Shown: positions 46,852 through 57,636, counted from the first letter of the stretch. The stretch is 64,000 bases of DNA from Proteus appendicitidis (GCF_030271835.1 NZ_CP127389.1:3942001-4006000); one strand, 5' to 3'. Program-made: numbers and translations. Notes: a model not told the origin generated them from the sequence alone.

Positions 46852-48351
46852 TCAGCTATTCACAATAAATGTAAGTGATATCCAATAAAGTAAACCTGAT
46901 AAACCAATGCTAACTGGTAATGTTAAGATCCAAGCCAGCGCAATGTTTTTCACTGTCTTCGTTTGAACACCACCACCATCAACAATCATCGTACCTGCAA
47001 CTGCAGATGACAGAACTTGTGTTGTTGATACAGGCATACCCGTATAACTTGCTACACCGATAGAAACTGCGGCTGTTACTTGCGCAGAAACCCCTTGAGC
47101 GTAGGTCATACCTTTTTTACCAATTTTCTCACCAATCGTTACTGCAACGCGTTTCCAACCTACCATGGTCCCGATAGAGAGCGCTAATGCCACGGCGACA
47201 ATGATCCAAATCGGAGCATATTCCACGGTGTTTAGCAGGTCACGACTCAATGTTTTTAAGAACCGTGCATCTTGGGCGCTAGTTTCTGGTAATTTAGCCA
47301 CTTCTGTTGCGGTATCAGCGATACACATAAGTAATCGACGCATTTGAGCACGCTGGTCTGCGGTTAGCTCATCATAAGAGCCAATATTTGCAAGCAGCTG
47401 TTCTGTTTGATTCAGAACAATTGGCGTTCTTGCGCTATTACAATGGAAATCTGTATCGCTAGCATCAGCTTGCGCTGGTACTACTGGTGTATTATCAATA
47501 GCATGCTGTAGTGCTGGCTGATGTTTCTCATAATATTGTTGTAAGTGTACAACGGCATCATGAGTTTTGGTGATATCGTATCCGCTTGCACTCATATTGA
47601 CGACAAAGCCCGCAGGCGCAACGCCAATTAATACCAACATGATAAGACCGATACCTTTCTGCCCATCATTTGCACCATGAGAGAAACTTACCCCAACTGC
47701 AGATAAAATCAGTGCAGTACGGGTCCAAAATGGCGGCTTACGCTTACCATCTTGCTTCTCACGTTCAGCAGGTGTCAGGTGAATACGACGACGTTTTTTC
47801 GTACCACTCCAGTAACGGCGCAGTAAGAAAATCATCGCGCCTGCAATAACCAAGCCGATAATTGGTGAAAGAATGAGTGATAGGAAGATACTGATCATTT
47901 TTGGTATGTTTAATGCGTCAACGATAGACGAATCTGTCACGATAGCATTTGTTAAACCAATACCAATGATAGCACCTATCAGCGTATGTGAACTTGATGC
48001 TGGAATACCGAAATACCATGTACCTAAGTTCCAGATAATGGCGGCTAACAGCAACGAGAAGACCATGGCAAGGCCATGAGCTGAGCTCACATTCAGCAGA
48101 AGATCTGTCGGTAACAAGTGAACGATAGCATAAGCTACGCTCAATCCACCGAGCAAAACTCCAAGGAAGTTAAATACACCCGCCATCACGACCGCAAATT
48201 GCGCACGCATAGCACGAGTATAGATAACAGTTGCTACCGCATTTGCGGTATCATGGAAGCCGTTAATAGCTTCATAAAATAGCACAAATAACAGTGCTAA
48301 AACCAACATCAAACCTGTGTGAAATTCTAGGTCAGTAAACAAATGTAGCAT
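46852..48351 (-). CDS. pitA: Low-affinity inorganic phosphate transporter
   Basis: This 499-residue inner-membrane symporter takes up metal phosphate with protons. Conserved Pit motifs are [20 protein letters not shown] near residue 30 and [20 protein letters not shown] near residue 225. There are about ten helices and a soluble central loop (about 255-370). The start at 48351 (MLHLF) gives exactly the E. coli PitA length. Codons up to 48402 are open, and no start has a clear ribosome-binding site, so the true start is not certain. It is convergent with uspB and divergent from yhiN, as in E. coli. Confidence 0.93.
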   Translation of the reverse strand: MLHLFTDLEFHTGLMLVLALLFVLFYEAINGFHDTANAVATVIYTRAMRAQFAVVMAGVFNFLGVLLGGLSVAYAIVHLLPTDLLLNVSSAHGLAMVFSLLLAAIIWNLGTWYFGIPASSSHTLIGAIIGIGLTNAIVTDSSIVDALNIPKMISIFLSLILSPIIGLVIAGAMIFLLRRYWSGTKKRRRIHLTPAEREKQDGKRKPPFWTRTALILSAVGVSFSHGANDGQKGIGLIMLVLIGVAPAGFVVNMSASGYDITKTHDAVVHLQQYYEKHQPALQHAIDNTPVVPAQADASDTDFHCNSARTPIVLNQTEQLLANIGSYDELTADQRAQMRRLLMCIADTATEVAKLPETSAQDARFLKTLSRDLLNTVEYAPIWIIVAVALALSIGTMVGWKRVAVTIGEKIGKKGMTYAQGVSAQVTAAVSIGVASYTGMPVSTTQVLSSAVAGTMIVDGGGVQTKTVKNIALAWILTLPVSIGLSGLLYWISLTFIVNS

Positions 48352-48657
48352 AGACGTTAAGCCAGTTAGTTGGACATGAACGCGGCGCATTATCAGCGAC
48401 AAATGCGAACGGTGGAAGCAAAATTTAACCTTTTTTTGATTTGATAACCAAGAAAATCAGAGCCTTTTTAAGATAATTCCTTATATATCATTTAATTAAT
48501 AAAAATAAAAAAAAGTAAATTTCTGACAATTTTTTCCTTGCTTATAAGAATTTAGGTGAAAAATGCAGATTTCTCCATATAATTTTACAAAATACTCTGA
48601 TCTTACGCGAAAATCATTGATTAAGTAGTCAGAGAAAACCAAGAACGAGACATCATT
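48352..48657. other. Divergent region between pitA and yhiN
   Basis: An AT-rich stretch of about 306 bases that must hold both promoters. I see no clear operator or gene; a Pho box was not found. Confidence 0.35.
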
Positions 48658-49875
48658 GTGGGATCATACGATACAGTAATTATAGGTGCAGGTGCCGCGG
48701 GGCTTTTTTGTGCGTCTTTAGCAGGACAAGCAGGATTATCTGTTTTAGTCCTCGATAATGGTAAAAAAGCGGGCCGTAAAATTCTAATGTCAGGTGGTGG
48801 GCGTTGTAATTTCACCAACATGTATATCGAACCTTCCGCGTACTTATCAGAGAATCCTCATTTCTGTAAGTCAGCGCTTGCTCGCTATACACAATGGGAT
48901 TTTATTGAATTAGTGCAACAACATAACATCGCCTACCATGAAAAAACGCTCGGGCAGCTATTTTGTGATGATTCAGCACAGCAAATTGTTGATTTATTAC
49001 TCACTGAATGTCAAAAAGGGAAAGTAAGTGTTCGCTTACGTAGTGAAGTCACACAAATCGAGAAAACAGATACGGGCTTTACTATTTTTGTTGATGGAAA
49101 AACCATCACAACACCTTCGGTAGTCATTGCCAGTGGTGGTCTTTCTATGCCTGGTTTAGGGGCAACCCCTTTTGGCTATAAAGTTGCTGAACAGTTTGGG
49201 CTTCCTGTTTTACCCACTCGCGCCGGTTTAGTGCCTTTTACTCTGCATAAACCCCAACTTGAGCAATTAAGCCAACTATCCGGCGTAGCGGTACCCGCTA
49301 TTGTGACGGCAAAAAATGGCACAAGTTTTAAAGAAAACATTCTTTTCACACATCGTGGTCTTTCAGGTCCTGCGATTTTGCAAATTTCAAGTTATTGGCA
49401 AGCTGGAGAGTATGTAAGTATTAACTTACTTCCAAGTATTGATCTTGAAAGCCTGCTACAAGAAAAACGTCAAGAGCATCCAAATCAATTAGTAAAAAAC
49501 ACGCTTTCTCGCTTATTACCAAAGCGTTTTATTGAAATAATGATAGAAAATAAACAGTTACCTGATGTTTCTCTGACTCAACTGAGTAATGAACGTATTA
49601 CACAAATTGCAACGTTACTACAAGAATGGCAAATTCAGCCCAATGGTACTGAGGGATATCGCACCGCAGAAGTCACACTAGGCGGTGTAGATACTCGAGC
49701 TATTTCCTCTAAAACCATGGAAGCCACAAAAGTAAAAGGACTCTATTTTATTGGCGAAGTGGTTGATGTGACGGGTTGGTTAGGTGGATATAACTTCCAG
49801 TGGGCGTGGAGCTCGGCTTATGCCTGTGCGCAGAGCCTTATTTCAACACCAAAATCGACTGTTGTTGAACAATAA
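48658..49875 (+). CDS. yhiN: YhiN, FAD-dependent oxidoreductase (BaiN-type)
   Basis: This 405-residue flavoprotein has an N-terminal FAD motif, VIIGAGAAGLFCASLAG, and the family blocks KAGRKILMSGGGRCNFTNM and GYNFQWAWSSAYACAQ. It matches the HI0933-like BaiN/YhiN family. The reaction in enteric bacteria is not established. It starts at GTG with a weak upstream GAACGAGA. It follows the pitA region as in E. coli and is ended by a hairpin. Confidence 0.87.
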   Translation: MGSYDTVIIGAGAAGLFCASLAGQAGLSVLVLDNGKKAGRKILMSGGGRCNFTNMYIEPSAYLSENPHFCKSALARYTQWDFIELVQQHNIAYHEKTLGQLFCDDSAQQIVDLLLTECQKGKVSVRLRSEVTQIEKTDTGFTIFVDGKTITTPSVVIASGGLSMPGLGATPFGYKVAEQFGLPVLPTRAGLVPFTLHKPQLEQLSQLSGVAVPAIVTAKNGTSFKENILFTHRGLSGPAILQISSYWQAGEYVSINLLPSIDLESLLQEKRQEHPNQLVKNTLSRLLPKRFIEIMIENKQLPDVSLTQLSNERITQIATLLQEWQIQPNGTEGYRTAEVTLGGVDTRAISSKTMEATKVKGLYFIGEVVDVTGWLGGYNFQWAWSSAYACAQSLISTPKSTVVEQ

Positions 49876-49955
49876 TGAATAAATGTGCAAATGTTAAAGT
49901 TATAAATATTGGTTTTATAATTCTATAAACTTATAACTCATACATAATAAAAACC

Positions 49956-49984
49956 AGCCATCATCAATCAATGATGGCTTTTTC
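49956..49984 (+). terminator. Intrinsic terminator of yhiN
   Basis: The arms AGCCATCAT / ATGATGGCT, with a six-base loop, are followed by five T. It lies 80 bases past the yhiN stop. Confidence 0.85.
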
Positions 49985-50207
49985 TTCTGGTATTTCTCGG
50001 TAGAGATCCAAAATACCTTATATCCCTTCCTTTCCTCTGGTTTTATACCACATTTTCTCTTCTTTTCTTTATAAATGACCCCATAAAGAATATTGTTAAC
50101 TATTTGGTTATATTACTGTTTTAAAAAATTATTAAAATAAAATAACTCGTTAATCAGTAAGTTAAAACTTTTTTAGCTCTTTTTTCTAATTTGCTTAAAA
50201 AAAGGGC

Positions 50208-50238
50208 TTTACAAATGATACTGAGAACCATTATCATC
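50208..50238 (+). promoter_or_regulatory. RyhB promoter overlapped by a Fur box
   Basis: A -35 TTTACA (50208-50213) and -10 TATCAT (50232-50237), 18 bases apart, are overlapped by a Fur-like sequence, TGATACTGAGAACCATTATC (50216-50235). It resembles the Fur box over the E. coli ryhB promoter. Iron-loaded Fur would repress it. Confidence 0.8.
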
Positions 50239-50245
50239 AATAACA

Positions 50246-50345
50246 CTTTCAGATGCACCACCTTCAGGGTCATATGAAAGAACGACATTGCTCACATTGC
50301 TTCCAGTGTTTTACTTTAGCCAGCCGGGTGCTGGCTTTTTTCTTT
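50246..50345 (+). ncRNA. ryhB: RyhB small RNA
   Basis: The core ACGACATTGCTCACATTGCT is the same as the target-pairing region of E. coli RyhB, and the end AGCCAGCCGGGTGCTGGCT followed by six T is the same terminator stem. The first base is inferred from the promoter and could be off by several bases. RyhB with Hfq lowers mRNAs of non-essential iron proteins, such as sdh, when iron is scarce. In E. coli it lies near yhhW, as here, which supports the call. A reading frame overlapping it is not likely to be translated. Confidence 0.93.
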
Positions 50346-50476
50346 TCTAGAACTCATTCGATGTTTTTGTTTTCTCTTATTCAAATTATTTGGATCTTCA
50401 GGTTAAATTCCTCCGCTTTTTTACTTTGCGCTACTGGGTAAACTGTGTTCAACAACTTCAGAGAAGGAAACACATT

Positions 50477-51178
50477 ATGATTTATCTACGCAAAGCAAAT
50501 GAAAGAGGACACGCTAATCATGGTTGGCTAGATAGCTGGCATACCTTCTCTTTCGCAAATTATTACGATCGTGATTTTATGGGATTTTCTGCACTACGAG
50601 TTATTAATGAAGATCGCGTAATACCCGGTAAAGGTTTTGGTACTCATCCACATAAAGACATGGAAATTTTAACCTATGTGCTTGAAGGTAATATCGAGCA
50701 TCAAGACAGCATGGGTAATAAAGAAAATGTTCCTGCAGGTGAGTTTCAAATAATGAGTGCAGGTACAGGTATTACTCACTCAGAATATAATCCAAATAGT
50801 GATAAAGGGCTGCATTTTTACCAAATTTGGATTATGCCTAGCACCACCGGTATCACACCACGTTACGATCAACGTCGTTTTGATACCTCAGTGAGTAAAC
50901 AACTTATTTTATCGCCAGATGCTCGTGATGGTTCTTTAAAAGTCTTTCAAGATATGACGCTATGGCGCTGGAACCTGAAAAAAGGTGAAGAAGCACAGTA
51001 TCAGGTAGAAACAGGACGCAATGTTTGGCTACAAGTAGTGAAAGGCAAAATAACGATTAATGACATAATTGCGACCACCAGTGATGGTGTGGCTATCGCA
51101 AATGAAGATATGATCCGTTTCGTTGGTGATGAGGACAGTGAAATTTTACTGTTTGATTTACCTCCAGTAACAGCATAG
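50477..51178 (+). CDS. yhhW: Pirin-family quercetinase
   Basis: This 233-residue cupin protein matches E. coli YhhW (231 residues), with MIYLRKANERGHANHGWLDS at the start and the metal-binding HPHKDMEILTYVLEG motif (about residues 57-71). YhhW has quercetin 2,3-dioxygenase activity in vitro; its role in the cell is unclear. The ATG at 50477 follows GAGAAGGAA. It follows ryhB on the same strand but has a separate unit beyond the ryhB terminator. A hairpin ends it. Confidence 0.92.
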   Translation: MIYLRKANERGHANHGWLDSWHTFSFANYYDRDFMGFSALRVINEDRVIPGKGFGTHPHKDMEILTYVLEGNIEHQDSMGNKENVPAGEFQIMSAGTGITHSEYNPNSDKGLHFYQIWIMPSTTGITPRYDQRRFDTSVSKQLILSPDARDGSLKVFQDMTLWRWNLKKGEEAQYQVETGRNVWLQVVKGKITINDIIATTSDGVAIANEDMIRFVGDEDSEILLFDLPPVTA

Positions 51179-51244
51179 TTGGGTTATCACCCTCTAAAGT
51201 CACTTTTTCTCTAATAAACAATTTCACTTTATTTTCTTTGTATT

Positions 51245-51279
51245 CCCTGAAATCTTCTCGCATTTCAGGGATTTTTTTT
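51245..51279 (+). terminator. Intrinsic terminator of yhhW
   Basis: The arms CCCTGAAAT / ATTTCAGGG, with an eight-base loop, are followed by a run of eight T. Confidence 0.88.
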
Positions 51280-51299
51280 ATCTCGAAGATCTCAAATAA

Positions 51300-51334
51300 A
51301 AAAACACCAAAATCACATCCTATGAGTTTGGTGT
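51300..51334 (-). terminator. Intrinsic terminator of pckA
   Basis: On the minus strand the arms ACACCAAA / TTTGGTGT are followed by seven T. It lies 23 bases past the pckA stop. Confidence 0.8.
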
Positions 51335-51356
51335 CTTTTATTCATGCTAATAAAAA

Positions 51357-52976
51357 TTAACGTTTTGGTCCCACTTTAGTCAACGCTTGACCCGCTGGGG
51401 TATCCGTATATTTATCAAAGTTTTTCACAAAGCGATCAGCCAGATCGTCTGCTTTAGTATCCCATTGTGCTTTATCAGCATAAGTATCACGAGGATCTAA
51501 GATTTCGCTGTTAACGCCTGGTAGTGCGGTTGGGATCTCTAAATCAAATACAGGTAATGTTTTCATTGGTGCTTTATCAATATCACCATTTAAGATGGCA
51601 TCAATAATAGCGCGTGTATCTTTAATCGAGATACGTTTACCTGTACCGTTCCAACCTGTATTAACCAAGTAGGCTTTTGCACCTGATGCTTGCATACGTT
51701 TTACCAATACTTCAGCATATTGTGTTGGGTGCAGAGATAAGAATGCTGCACCAAAACAGGCTGAGAATGTTGGTGTTGGCTCGGTCACACCACGTTCAGT
51801 TCCCGCAAGTTTAGCGGTGAAGCCGGATAAAAAGTGGTATTGCGTCTGTTCTGGTGTTAAACGTGAAACAGGAGGTAACACACCAAAAGCATCCGCTGTT
51901 AAGAAAATAACTTTCTTAGCATGACCTGCTTTGGAAATAGGTTTAACGATATTATCAATATGATAAATAGGGTAAGAAACACGGGTATTTTCTGTTTTCG
52001 AACCATCGTCGAAATCAACAGAACCATCAGATAACACAACCACGTTTTCTAACAGTGCATCACGTTTAATTGCACCATAGATATCAGGTTCAGCTTCTTT
52101 TGATAAGTGGATTGTTTTCGCATAACAACCACCTTCAAAGTTAAACACGCCGTCATCATCCCAACCATGTTCATCATCACCAATTAACTTACGCTTAGGA
52201 TCGGTTGAAAGGGTTGTTTTACCTGTGCCTGATAGACCAAAGAAAATAGCAACATCACCACTTTCGCCAACGTTTGCGGAGCAGTGCATAGAAGCGATGC
52301 CTTTAAGAGGAAGGAAGTAGTTCATCATAGAGAACATACCTTTCTTCATCTCGCCACCGTACCAAGTACCACCAATTAACTGAATGCGTTCAGTTAAATT
52401 GAAAGCAACGAAGTTCTCTGAATTCAGACCTTGCGCCTTCCAATTTGGATTTGTACATTTCGCTCCGTTCATCACAATGAAGTCTGGTGTGAAATTTTCC
52501 AGCTCTTCTTGTTCAGGACGAATAAACATATTTTTAACAAAATGCGCTTGCCAAGCAACTTCTGTGATAAAACGAACTTTCAAACGTGTATCCGCATTCG
52601 CACCACAAAATGCATCGACAACAAACAAACGTTTGCCTGATAGCTGATTGGTTACTAATGATTTTAAGTCAGCCCACACTTCTTGTGAAAGTGGCTTATT
52701 ATCATTTTTACCTTTACCCTGATCAGCCCACCATACGGTGTCACGCGTAACATCATCACGAACAATGTATTTATCTTTCGGAGAACGTCCAGTAAATATA
52801 CCTGTATCAACGGCAATAGCGCCTAACGAGGTTTGTGTGCCTCGCTCGTAACCTGTTAATTCAGGCTTGGTTTCTTCATTAAATAACAGCTCATAGCTTG
52901 GGTTATAAATGATTTCACTCGTGTCCTTAATACCGTACTGCTGGAGATCCTTAGGGGTAAGACCTTTAACGCTCAT
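51357..52976 (-). CDS. pckA: Phosphoenolpyruvate carboxykinase (ATP)
   Basis: This 539-residue cytoplasmic enzyme converts oxaloacetate to phosphoenolpyruvate with ATP, the first committed step of gluconeogenesis. It has the kinase-1a P-loop [11 protein letters not shown] and the kinase-2 / metal region [20 protein letters not shown]. It matches E. coli PckA (540 residues). It is divergent in orientation from yhhW by convergence, and hslO follows upstream with its own terminator. In E. coli yhgE lies between hslO and pckA; it is missing here. Confidence 0.95.
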   Translation of the reverse strand: MSVKGLTPKDLQQYGIKDTSEIIYNPSYELLFNEETKPELTGYERGTQTSLGAIAVDTGIFTGRSPKDKYIVRDDVTRDTVWWADQGKGKNDNKPLSQEVWADLKSLVTNQLSGKRLFVVDAFCGANADTRLKVRFITEVAWQAHFVKNMFIRPEQEELENFTPDFIVMNGAKCTNPNWKAQGLNSENFVAFNLTERIQLIGGTWYGGEMKKGMFSMMNYFLPLKGIASMHCSANVGESGDVAIFFGLSGTGKTTLSTDPKRKLIGDDEHGWDDDGVFNFEGGCYAKTIHLSKEAEPDIYGAIKRDALLENVVVLSDGSVDFDDGSKTENTRVSYPIYHIDNIVKPISKAGHAKKVIFLTADAFGVLPPVSRLTPEQTQYHFLSGFTAKLAGTERGVTEPTPTFSACFGAAFLSLHPTQYAEVLVKRMQASGAKAYLVNTGWNGTGKRISIKDTRAIIDAILNGDIDKAPMKTLPVFDLEIPTALPGVNSEILDPRDTYADKAQWDTKADDLADRFVKNFDKYTDTPAGQALTKVGPKR

Positions 52977-53127
52977 AGTTTTGCTCCTGATAAATAGACC
53001 TTTCTGCGAATAATATTAAGGTGTTACGAGTAATTAACAGCGATTGTTATCAATATTTTGAAAATTTATAATTTTTTTATGTTAAGAACGAGAGCTAATG
53101 CACAAAACTAAAGAAAAATTGTTGAAT

Positions 53128-53155
53128 AAAAAAGGACGCAAAATAGCGTCCTTTT
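53128..53155 (-). terminator. Intrinsic terminator of hslO
   Basis: On the minus strand the arms AAAGGACGC / GCGTCCTTT, with a six-base loop, are followed by a T run. It ends the hslR-hslO unit. Confidence 0.85.
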
Positions 53156-53180
53156 GATAAAACCGTCTTGCTAAATCGAA

Positions 53181-54065
53181 TCAGTGCAATTCTGACTTAT
53201 TTAACTCATTGATTTTATTAATATCATTCTCTGTGAAGATATAATGTGTTCCACAATATTCGCATTCCATATCAATATTTCCCTGTTCTTGCAACAGGTG
53301 GTTCACATCTTCTTCCGACAATGTTACTAATGTATTTTCACAACGTTCACGCGAACAAGTACAATGGAATTCAACAACTTGAGGATCATAAAGAGTGACA
53401 TCTTCCTCATGATATAAGCGATGTAAGATCTCTTTAGTATCTAGCGTAAATAGCTCTTCAGCTTTGATTGTGTGTGTTAACTGTGTCAGCAATTCAAAGT
53501 GTTCAGCAGTATGTTCTGCGGTGAACTCTTCTGACGCAGGCAATACTTGTAATAACATACCCGCTGCGGCTGGTTTGCCCGCTTGCATACCACTACGAAT
53601 AAATACGCGTGTAGGTAGCTGTTCTGATTGCTTAAAGTAGTTATCAATACATGCTTCAATAGTTTCACCATCAAGAGCAACAATACCTTGATAACGTTCA
53701 CCTTTTTCAGGCGTTACCGTGATGACCATAAAACCATTACCGATCATCTCTTTTAAGGTACTACCAGCCTTAACATCATCACCAACACGCGCAACACCAC
53801 GCATTTGTTGATTATTGTTGCCATTAATAACCGCCAATCGTACTGGGCCATCACCTTGAATTTGAACCGTAATATCTCCTTCAAATTTAAGCGTCGCTGT
53901 TAACAAACTCGTTGCCACTAATAAATCACCCAGAAGGCATTGAACTGGCTCAGGATAATGGTGATTTTCAAGCATTGATTGATAGGTTTCAGTCACATTG
54001 ACTAATTCACCACGTACCGCGTTTTTTTCGAATAAAAAACGTGATAAAGCGTCTTTTTTAGACAT
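53181..54065 (-). CDS. hslO: Hsp33, redox-activated chaperone
   Basis: This 294-residue cytoplasmic chaperone is switched on by oxidation and unfolding. The C-terminal zinc site has the Cys pairs [10 protein letters not shown] (CxC) and [10 protein letters not shown] (CxxC). The N-terminal domain matches E. coli Hsp33 (292 residues), for example [20 protein letters not shown]. It follows hslR by 26 bases on the same strand, as in E. coli. Confidence 0.94.
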   Translation of the reverse strand: MSKKDALSRFLFEKNAVRGELVNVTETYQSMLENHHYPEPVQCLLGDLLVATSLLTATLKFEGDITVQIQGDGPVRLAVINGNNNQQMRGVARVGDDVKAGSTLKEMIGNGFMVITVTPEKGERYQGIVALDGETIEACIDNYFKQSEQLPTRVFIRSGMQAGKPAAAGMLLQVLPASEEFTAEHTAEHFELLTQLTHTIKAEELFTLDTKEILHRLYHEEDVTLYDPQVVEFHCTCSRERCENTLVTLSEEDVNHLLQEQGNIDMECEYCGTHYIFTENDINKINELNKSELH

Positions 54066-54091
54066 AATTTTCTCTCATTTCAGGGAACCGG

Positions 54092-54505
54092 TTAATCCGA
54101 TTCTTGTAAATTTGTCTGTTTGAAGCGAAGTAAGGTGCGTCTTTCCTTTTTATCAGGGCGACGCTCAGGATGAGGCATTGTTAACGCATTCATTTTTCTT
54201 GCTAGAGCAATTTTTTCTCTTTTAGCAATACTCTCTGGCGTTTCGCAATAAAGTGTCTGCGCTTGTGTAGCACCTTGTCGCTGAGCACTCACCATGAGAA
54301 TGGTTACCGTCCGTTCATCATTACCTTGTCGTAGGCGTACTTCTGCACCTTCTTCAACGATTTTACTTGGCTTACCTCTCACACCATTGTAATGGACTTT
54401 ACCACCTTCAATCATCGTGCGCGCAATGGCACGCGTTTTATAAAAACGAGCAGCCCAAAGCCATTTATCTAAGCGGACACCACTGTCTTGTGATGGTTGA
54501 CTCAT
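54092..54505 (-). CDS. hslR: Hsp15, ribosome-associated heat-shock protein
   Basis: This 137-residue RNA-binding protein has an N-terminal S4 domain (VRLDKWLWAARFYKTRAIAR) and a basic C-terminal tail. Hsp15 binds free 50S subunits carrying nascent chain and helps recycle them. The ATG at 54505 is chosen for its AAGGAG site six bases upstream and its match to the E. coli N terminus; the frame is open further up. It is followed by hslO. In E. coli yrfG lies between igaA and hslR and is not found here. Confidence 0.92.
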   Translation of the reverse strand: MSQPSQDSGVRLDKWLWAARFYKTRAIARTMIEGGKVHYNGVRGKPSKIVEEGAEVRLRQGNDERTVTILMVSAQRQGATQAQTLYCETPESIAKREKIALARKMNALTMPHPERRPDKKERRTLLRFKQTNLQESD

Positions 54506-54576
54506 CCCTTTCTCCTTAACTTCAACTTCTTTACGAAGGCGATAGTGTAAACACATGGCCTTCCACAACAAGGGAC

Positions 54577-56685
54577 TTACTGAGGAGGGCGATAAAAACA
54601 GTGCTCATAGTAGAGACTGATTTTATTCATGCGTTGGTTGTTTTGTCGCCGGCGCCGGATGATAAGAAATAGGTTCAATACTAAGAACCCGATAGCAAGA
54701 AGCAACAATACCGTATTACCGATGTAATATAACATTGTCATCGAGTCTGGCAGGCTATGTAAAAATATCTGTAACGTGCCATTCGCATCGACAACCATAC
54801 CCGTTATTACGCCACCCGTATCAAAAGGTGTATGCAATAAAATATCGGATAAACGTTGTAATTCTCGCCACTGTTCTAACGGAGTAGGTTCAAACACTGA
54901 GTTTGAACTTGAAGCATAATCAACAAGCTGTTTTCTTTCATCACTGATTAACAGCACACCACCCGGTGGAGGGCTGTTTAACAGTATTGCGGCTTTATCT
55001 ATTTCTCGGTAGATAAAAGAGGATGTGGTGGTGTCGATAAGCTTTTCCAAGGCCTCAGCACTTACTGCACGCAATAAAACATTCGTTCCGGTCAATTTAC
55101 CGCTTTCAGCTCGTTGAATTAATGCTGCCCAATCATTGACGTTACTTAAGTTAACTAGCGCCATTTTTAGCCGAATACATTCATTTTCTCGGGGGCATAA
55201 ATCCTGTGTTTTCAACACAATGCCATCAAAATTATCTAGCAAATTCATCCCAGATTTAGTAATCGCTTGGCCTAAACTTGGGTTAACTCGGTTATTAGAA
55301 ACAGGGTGTAATTGCTCTTCAACCATATGCAATAAAGCCGCGGCTTTTTCTATCGTGCTCGATTCAGGCATTGGCATTGGATTACTGTTATTCCAATAAA
55401 TCCCTGAGCAATCAAAAGGTGCAAAAATCGTTTTATTATTCTTACTTGATAAATTAGGTGGCATATAGCACATCCCAACCCCTTTAGCTTGAATAATATC
55501 CCCGACATGCAAATTGGTTGTTTCTAACTCAGTAAAATTAGTGACTAAATGAGGCTCTGTATCTTTAAGCCATGAAAAACTGAGTTTCATTGAAAGAGAA
55601 AGTGGCTGATAAAGATACAACATTCCAATAATAAACAAGCTCCAAAAAACGAAAATAATATTTTTAATATACCGTTTATAAGGATAATTTTTCTCTTCAT
55701 CATGCAATGAAAGGTAGTTTCCTTGCTTTACAACATGATGACTTGGATACATTTCTAAATAGGTCACCTTATCAATATCGCTTTGAATATAAGGCTCCCA
55801 ATGAGGCGGATAAACCAGATCAATCCCCCCTAAAGAAACATTTTTTACTTGCCCATGATCAAAGTTACCAAAAAGCCCCCAGCGCTTTAAGCGTCCTTTA
55901 AAACAGTGGATTTCTTGTTTACGTGGTTTGATTAAAGGGTTGTGGATCAGAAAAATACCAACAGCAAGAAAAGCACCACCGGTCGCTAAGATCCAAGGAA
56001 GAAAAACTTGAGGCATCATTAAGGCTGTTAGGCACAGCGTAAGCCCTATACAAACAAAAGAACCATCCCAAAAACCAGATGAGTTATGTAATCGGTATTC
56101 TTCGTTTGTTTCTTCTCGGATTTGTAATAAGTGAGCCGCATCACCTTCGTTCTTTTGGATAGTTGATGAACCATTTGCCAATATTGGTTCAGACAGCTGT
56201 TTTAAACTTAGCGAAGAAAAATGAATTTTTTCGTCTTTTAAAAAATGTCCATTCACACCAATAACGATGGGGATCGAAGGGGTACAGACAACATCGAGAA
56301 CGTTTTCTTGCTGAAGATAAGGAACAAGCAGCGGGGGAATATGAATTTCTACAGCATCAATATAATAACGCCAATGATTTAATCCTTCACTAGAACCTGC
56401 AAAGCGATTAACGATATTTCTTAATGTAGCAACGACTTCGCCTTTAATTGGCATATCGGGGAAGTTTTGTAATGAATAGCCAGAAGAGAAATTAGAGGTA
56501 CCAAAATAAGATAAATAATCACTAATAAGCCCATAGTCATCAGAAGTGAGCTTGCGATAAGTAGGTTTAGCGAGAGATGGGAGATGATGTGAGCCATCAA
56601 GCCGCCTTCTTTTAAAGAATAGAAAGGCGGCCATTATAAATAGGCTTATCATCAAGATAGCCAATATAATGACTGATAATCTCAT
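54577..56685 (-). CDS. umoB: IgaA/UmoB, Rcs-pathway membrane attenuator
   Basis: This 702-residue inner-membrane protein matches IgaA (YrfF), 711 residues in E. coli. Hydrophobic segments are at about residues 2-21, 205-250, 340-360 and 655-680, with a periplasmic domain between the last two. IgaA represses the Rcs phosphorelay; the Proteus mirabilis homologue UmoB raises flhDC expression and swarming. The ATG at 56685 has GGGGA upstream; the frame is open 24 codons further up but the N terminus then becomes unconserved. It is followed by hslR and divergent from nudE. Confidence 0.88.
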   Translation of the reverse strand: MRLSVIILAILMISLFIMAAFLFFKRRRLDGSHHLPSLAKPTYRKLTSDDYGLISDYLSYFGTSNFSSGYSLQNFPDMPIKGEVVATLRNIVNRFAGSSEGLNHWRYYIDAVEIHIPPLLVPYLQQENVLDVVCTPSIPIVIGVNGHFLKDEKIHFSSLSLKQLSEPILANGSSTIQKNEGDAAHLLQIREETNEEYRLHNSSGFWDGSFVCIGLTLCLTALMMPQVFLPWILATGGAFLAVGIFLIHNPLIKPRKQEIHCFKGRLKRWGLFGNFDHGQVKNVSLGGIDLVYPPHWEPYIQSDIDKVTYLEMYPSHHVVKQGNYLSLHDEEKNYPYKRYIKNIIFVFWSLFIIGMLYLYQPLSLSMKLSFSWLKDTEPHLVTNFTELETTNLHVGDIIQAKGVGMCYMPPNLSSKNNKTIFAPFDCSGIYWNNSNPMPMPESSTIEKAAALLHMVEEQLHPVSNNRVNPSLGQAITKSGMNLLDNFDGIVLKTQDLCPRENECIRLKMALVNLSNVNDWAALIQRAESGKLTGTNVLLRAVSAEALEKLIDTTTSSFIYREIDKAAILLNSPPPGGVLLISDERKQLVDYASSSNSVFEPTPLEQWRELQRLSDILLHTPFDTGGVITGMVVDANGTLQIFLHSLPDSMTMLYYIGNTVLLLLAIGFLVLNLFLIIRRRRQNNQRMNKISLYYEHCFYRPPQ

Positions 56686-57038
56686 TTTTTCCCCATGCTT
56701 ATACTGATGCTGCGTAGTAACAATAACAAATTTAAAACCCTGCCTAACATAAGGCAATTCCTATTCTTTTGTTCTATTTTTTATTTAAATACAATAGATT
56801 ATATTTTTGTAGTCGCGTTATAATTTATATCTATAATCAAGTTTATATCCGCTAACAATGCTATCTTCGGGTAAAATAGCGAATCAATAAATAATAATAT
56901 TCTCAAAAAATCAATAAATAACTAGATTTGATAGCGGAGTGTACTCAATTTTCCTTTAAAAGCTAAATCTAATTGTTAGATTTATTTTGTCATTAATGTG
57001 TTAAATTCAGGTTAATCTCTATTCTGTCAGGGACTGTT
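56686..57038. other. Divergent region between umoB and nudE
   Basis: An AT-rich 353-bp stretch without a visible gene. It must hold both promoters. I see no clear operator or hairpin. Confidence 0.35.
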
Positions 57039-57590
57039 ATGAAAGAACTAAAAAAACCCAATATATTAAACATTGATAACATCGCCCGTTCTCAATTATT
57101 TCAGATCCAATCCGTTAATCTGGAGTTTAGTAACGGAGAAAAGCGCACTTATGAGCGAATGAAGCCCGCTAATCGTGAAGCCGTTATGATTGTTCCTATT
57201 ATTGATGACAATATTATTCTTATTCGTGAATACGCCGTAGGTATCGAAAATTACGACTTTGGTTTTCCCAAAGGCGCAATTGATCCTGGTGAAAATGCCC
57301 TACAAGCTGCAAACCGCGAACTAAAAGAAGAAATTGGCTATGGCGCTCACTCATTAATAGAACTCGCAAAGCTGTCGATGGCACCCTCTTACTTTTCTAG
57401 CAAAATGAACATTGTCATCGCGCATGATCTTTATCCAGAGCAACTTGAGGGTGATGAGCCTGAACCACTGATCCAAATACGTTGGCCTATCGCAAAAATG
57501 ATGGACTTACTCGAGCACCCAGATTTTACAGAAGCTCGTAGTGTTAGTGCTCTCTTCTTAGCCCACCGCTATCTATTACAAAATAAATAG
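57039..57590 (+). CDS. nudE: ADP compounds hydrolase, Nudix family
   Basis: This 183-residue enzyme hydrolyses ADP-ribose, Ap3A and NADH. The Nudix box is GAIDPGENALQAANRELKEE and IGY that follows (about residues 80-102), with the catalytic Glu residues in RELKEEIG. It matches E. coli NudE (186 residues). The ATG has AGGGA upstream. It lies between divergent umoB and convergent mrcA, as in E. coli. Confidence 0.93.
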   Translation: MKELKKPNILNIDNIARSQLFQIQSVNLEFSNGEKRTYERMKPANREAVMIVPIIDDNIILIREYAVGIENYDFGFPKGAIDPGENALQAANRELKEEIGYGAHSLIELAKLSMAPSYFSSKMNIVIAHDLYPEQLEGDEPEPLIQIRWPIAKMMDLLEHPDFTEARSVSALFLAHRYLLQNK

Positions 57591-57596
57591 ATAATA

Positions 57597-57625
57597 AAAA
57601 ACCGGACTTTAACATCCGGTTTTTA
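57597..57625. terminator. Bidirectional intrinsic terminator between nudE and mrcA
   Basis: The arms AAAACCGGA / TCCGGTTTT, with an eight-base loop, have A and T flanks. Confidence 0.88.
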
Positions 57626-57636
57626 TTTTCGATTAA

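Noticed and set aside
50253..50441. A 62-codon open frame rich in Cys and His
   Set aside because: It overlaps RyhB and its terminator, has no ribosome-binding site and continues past the terminator.
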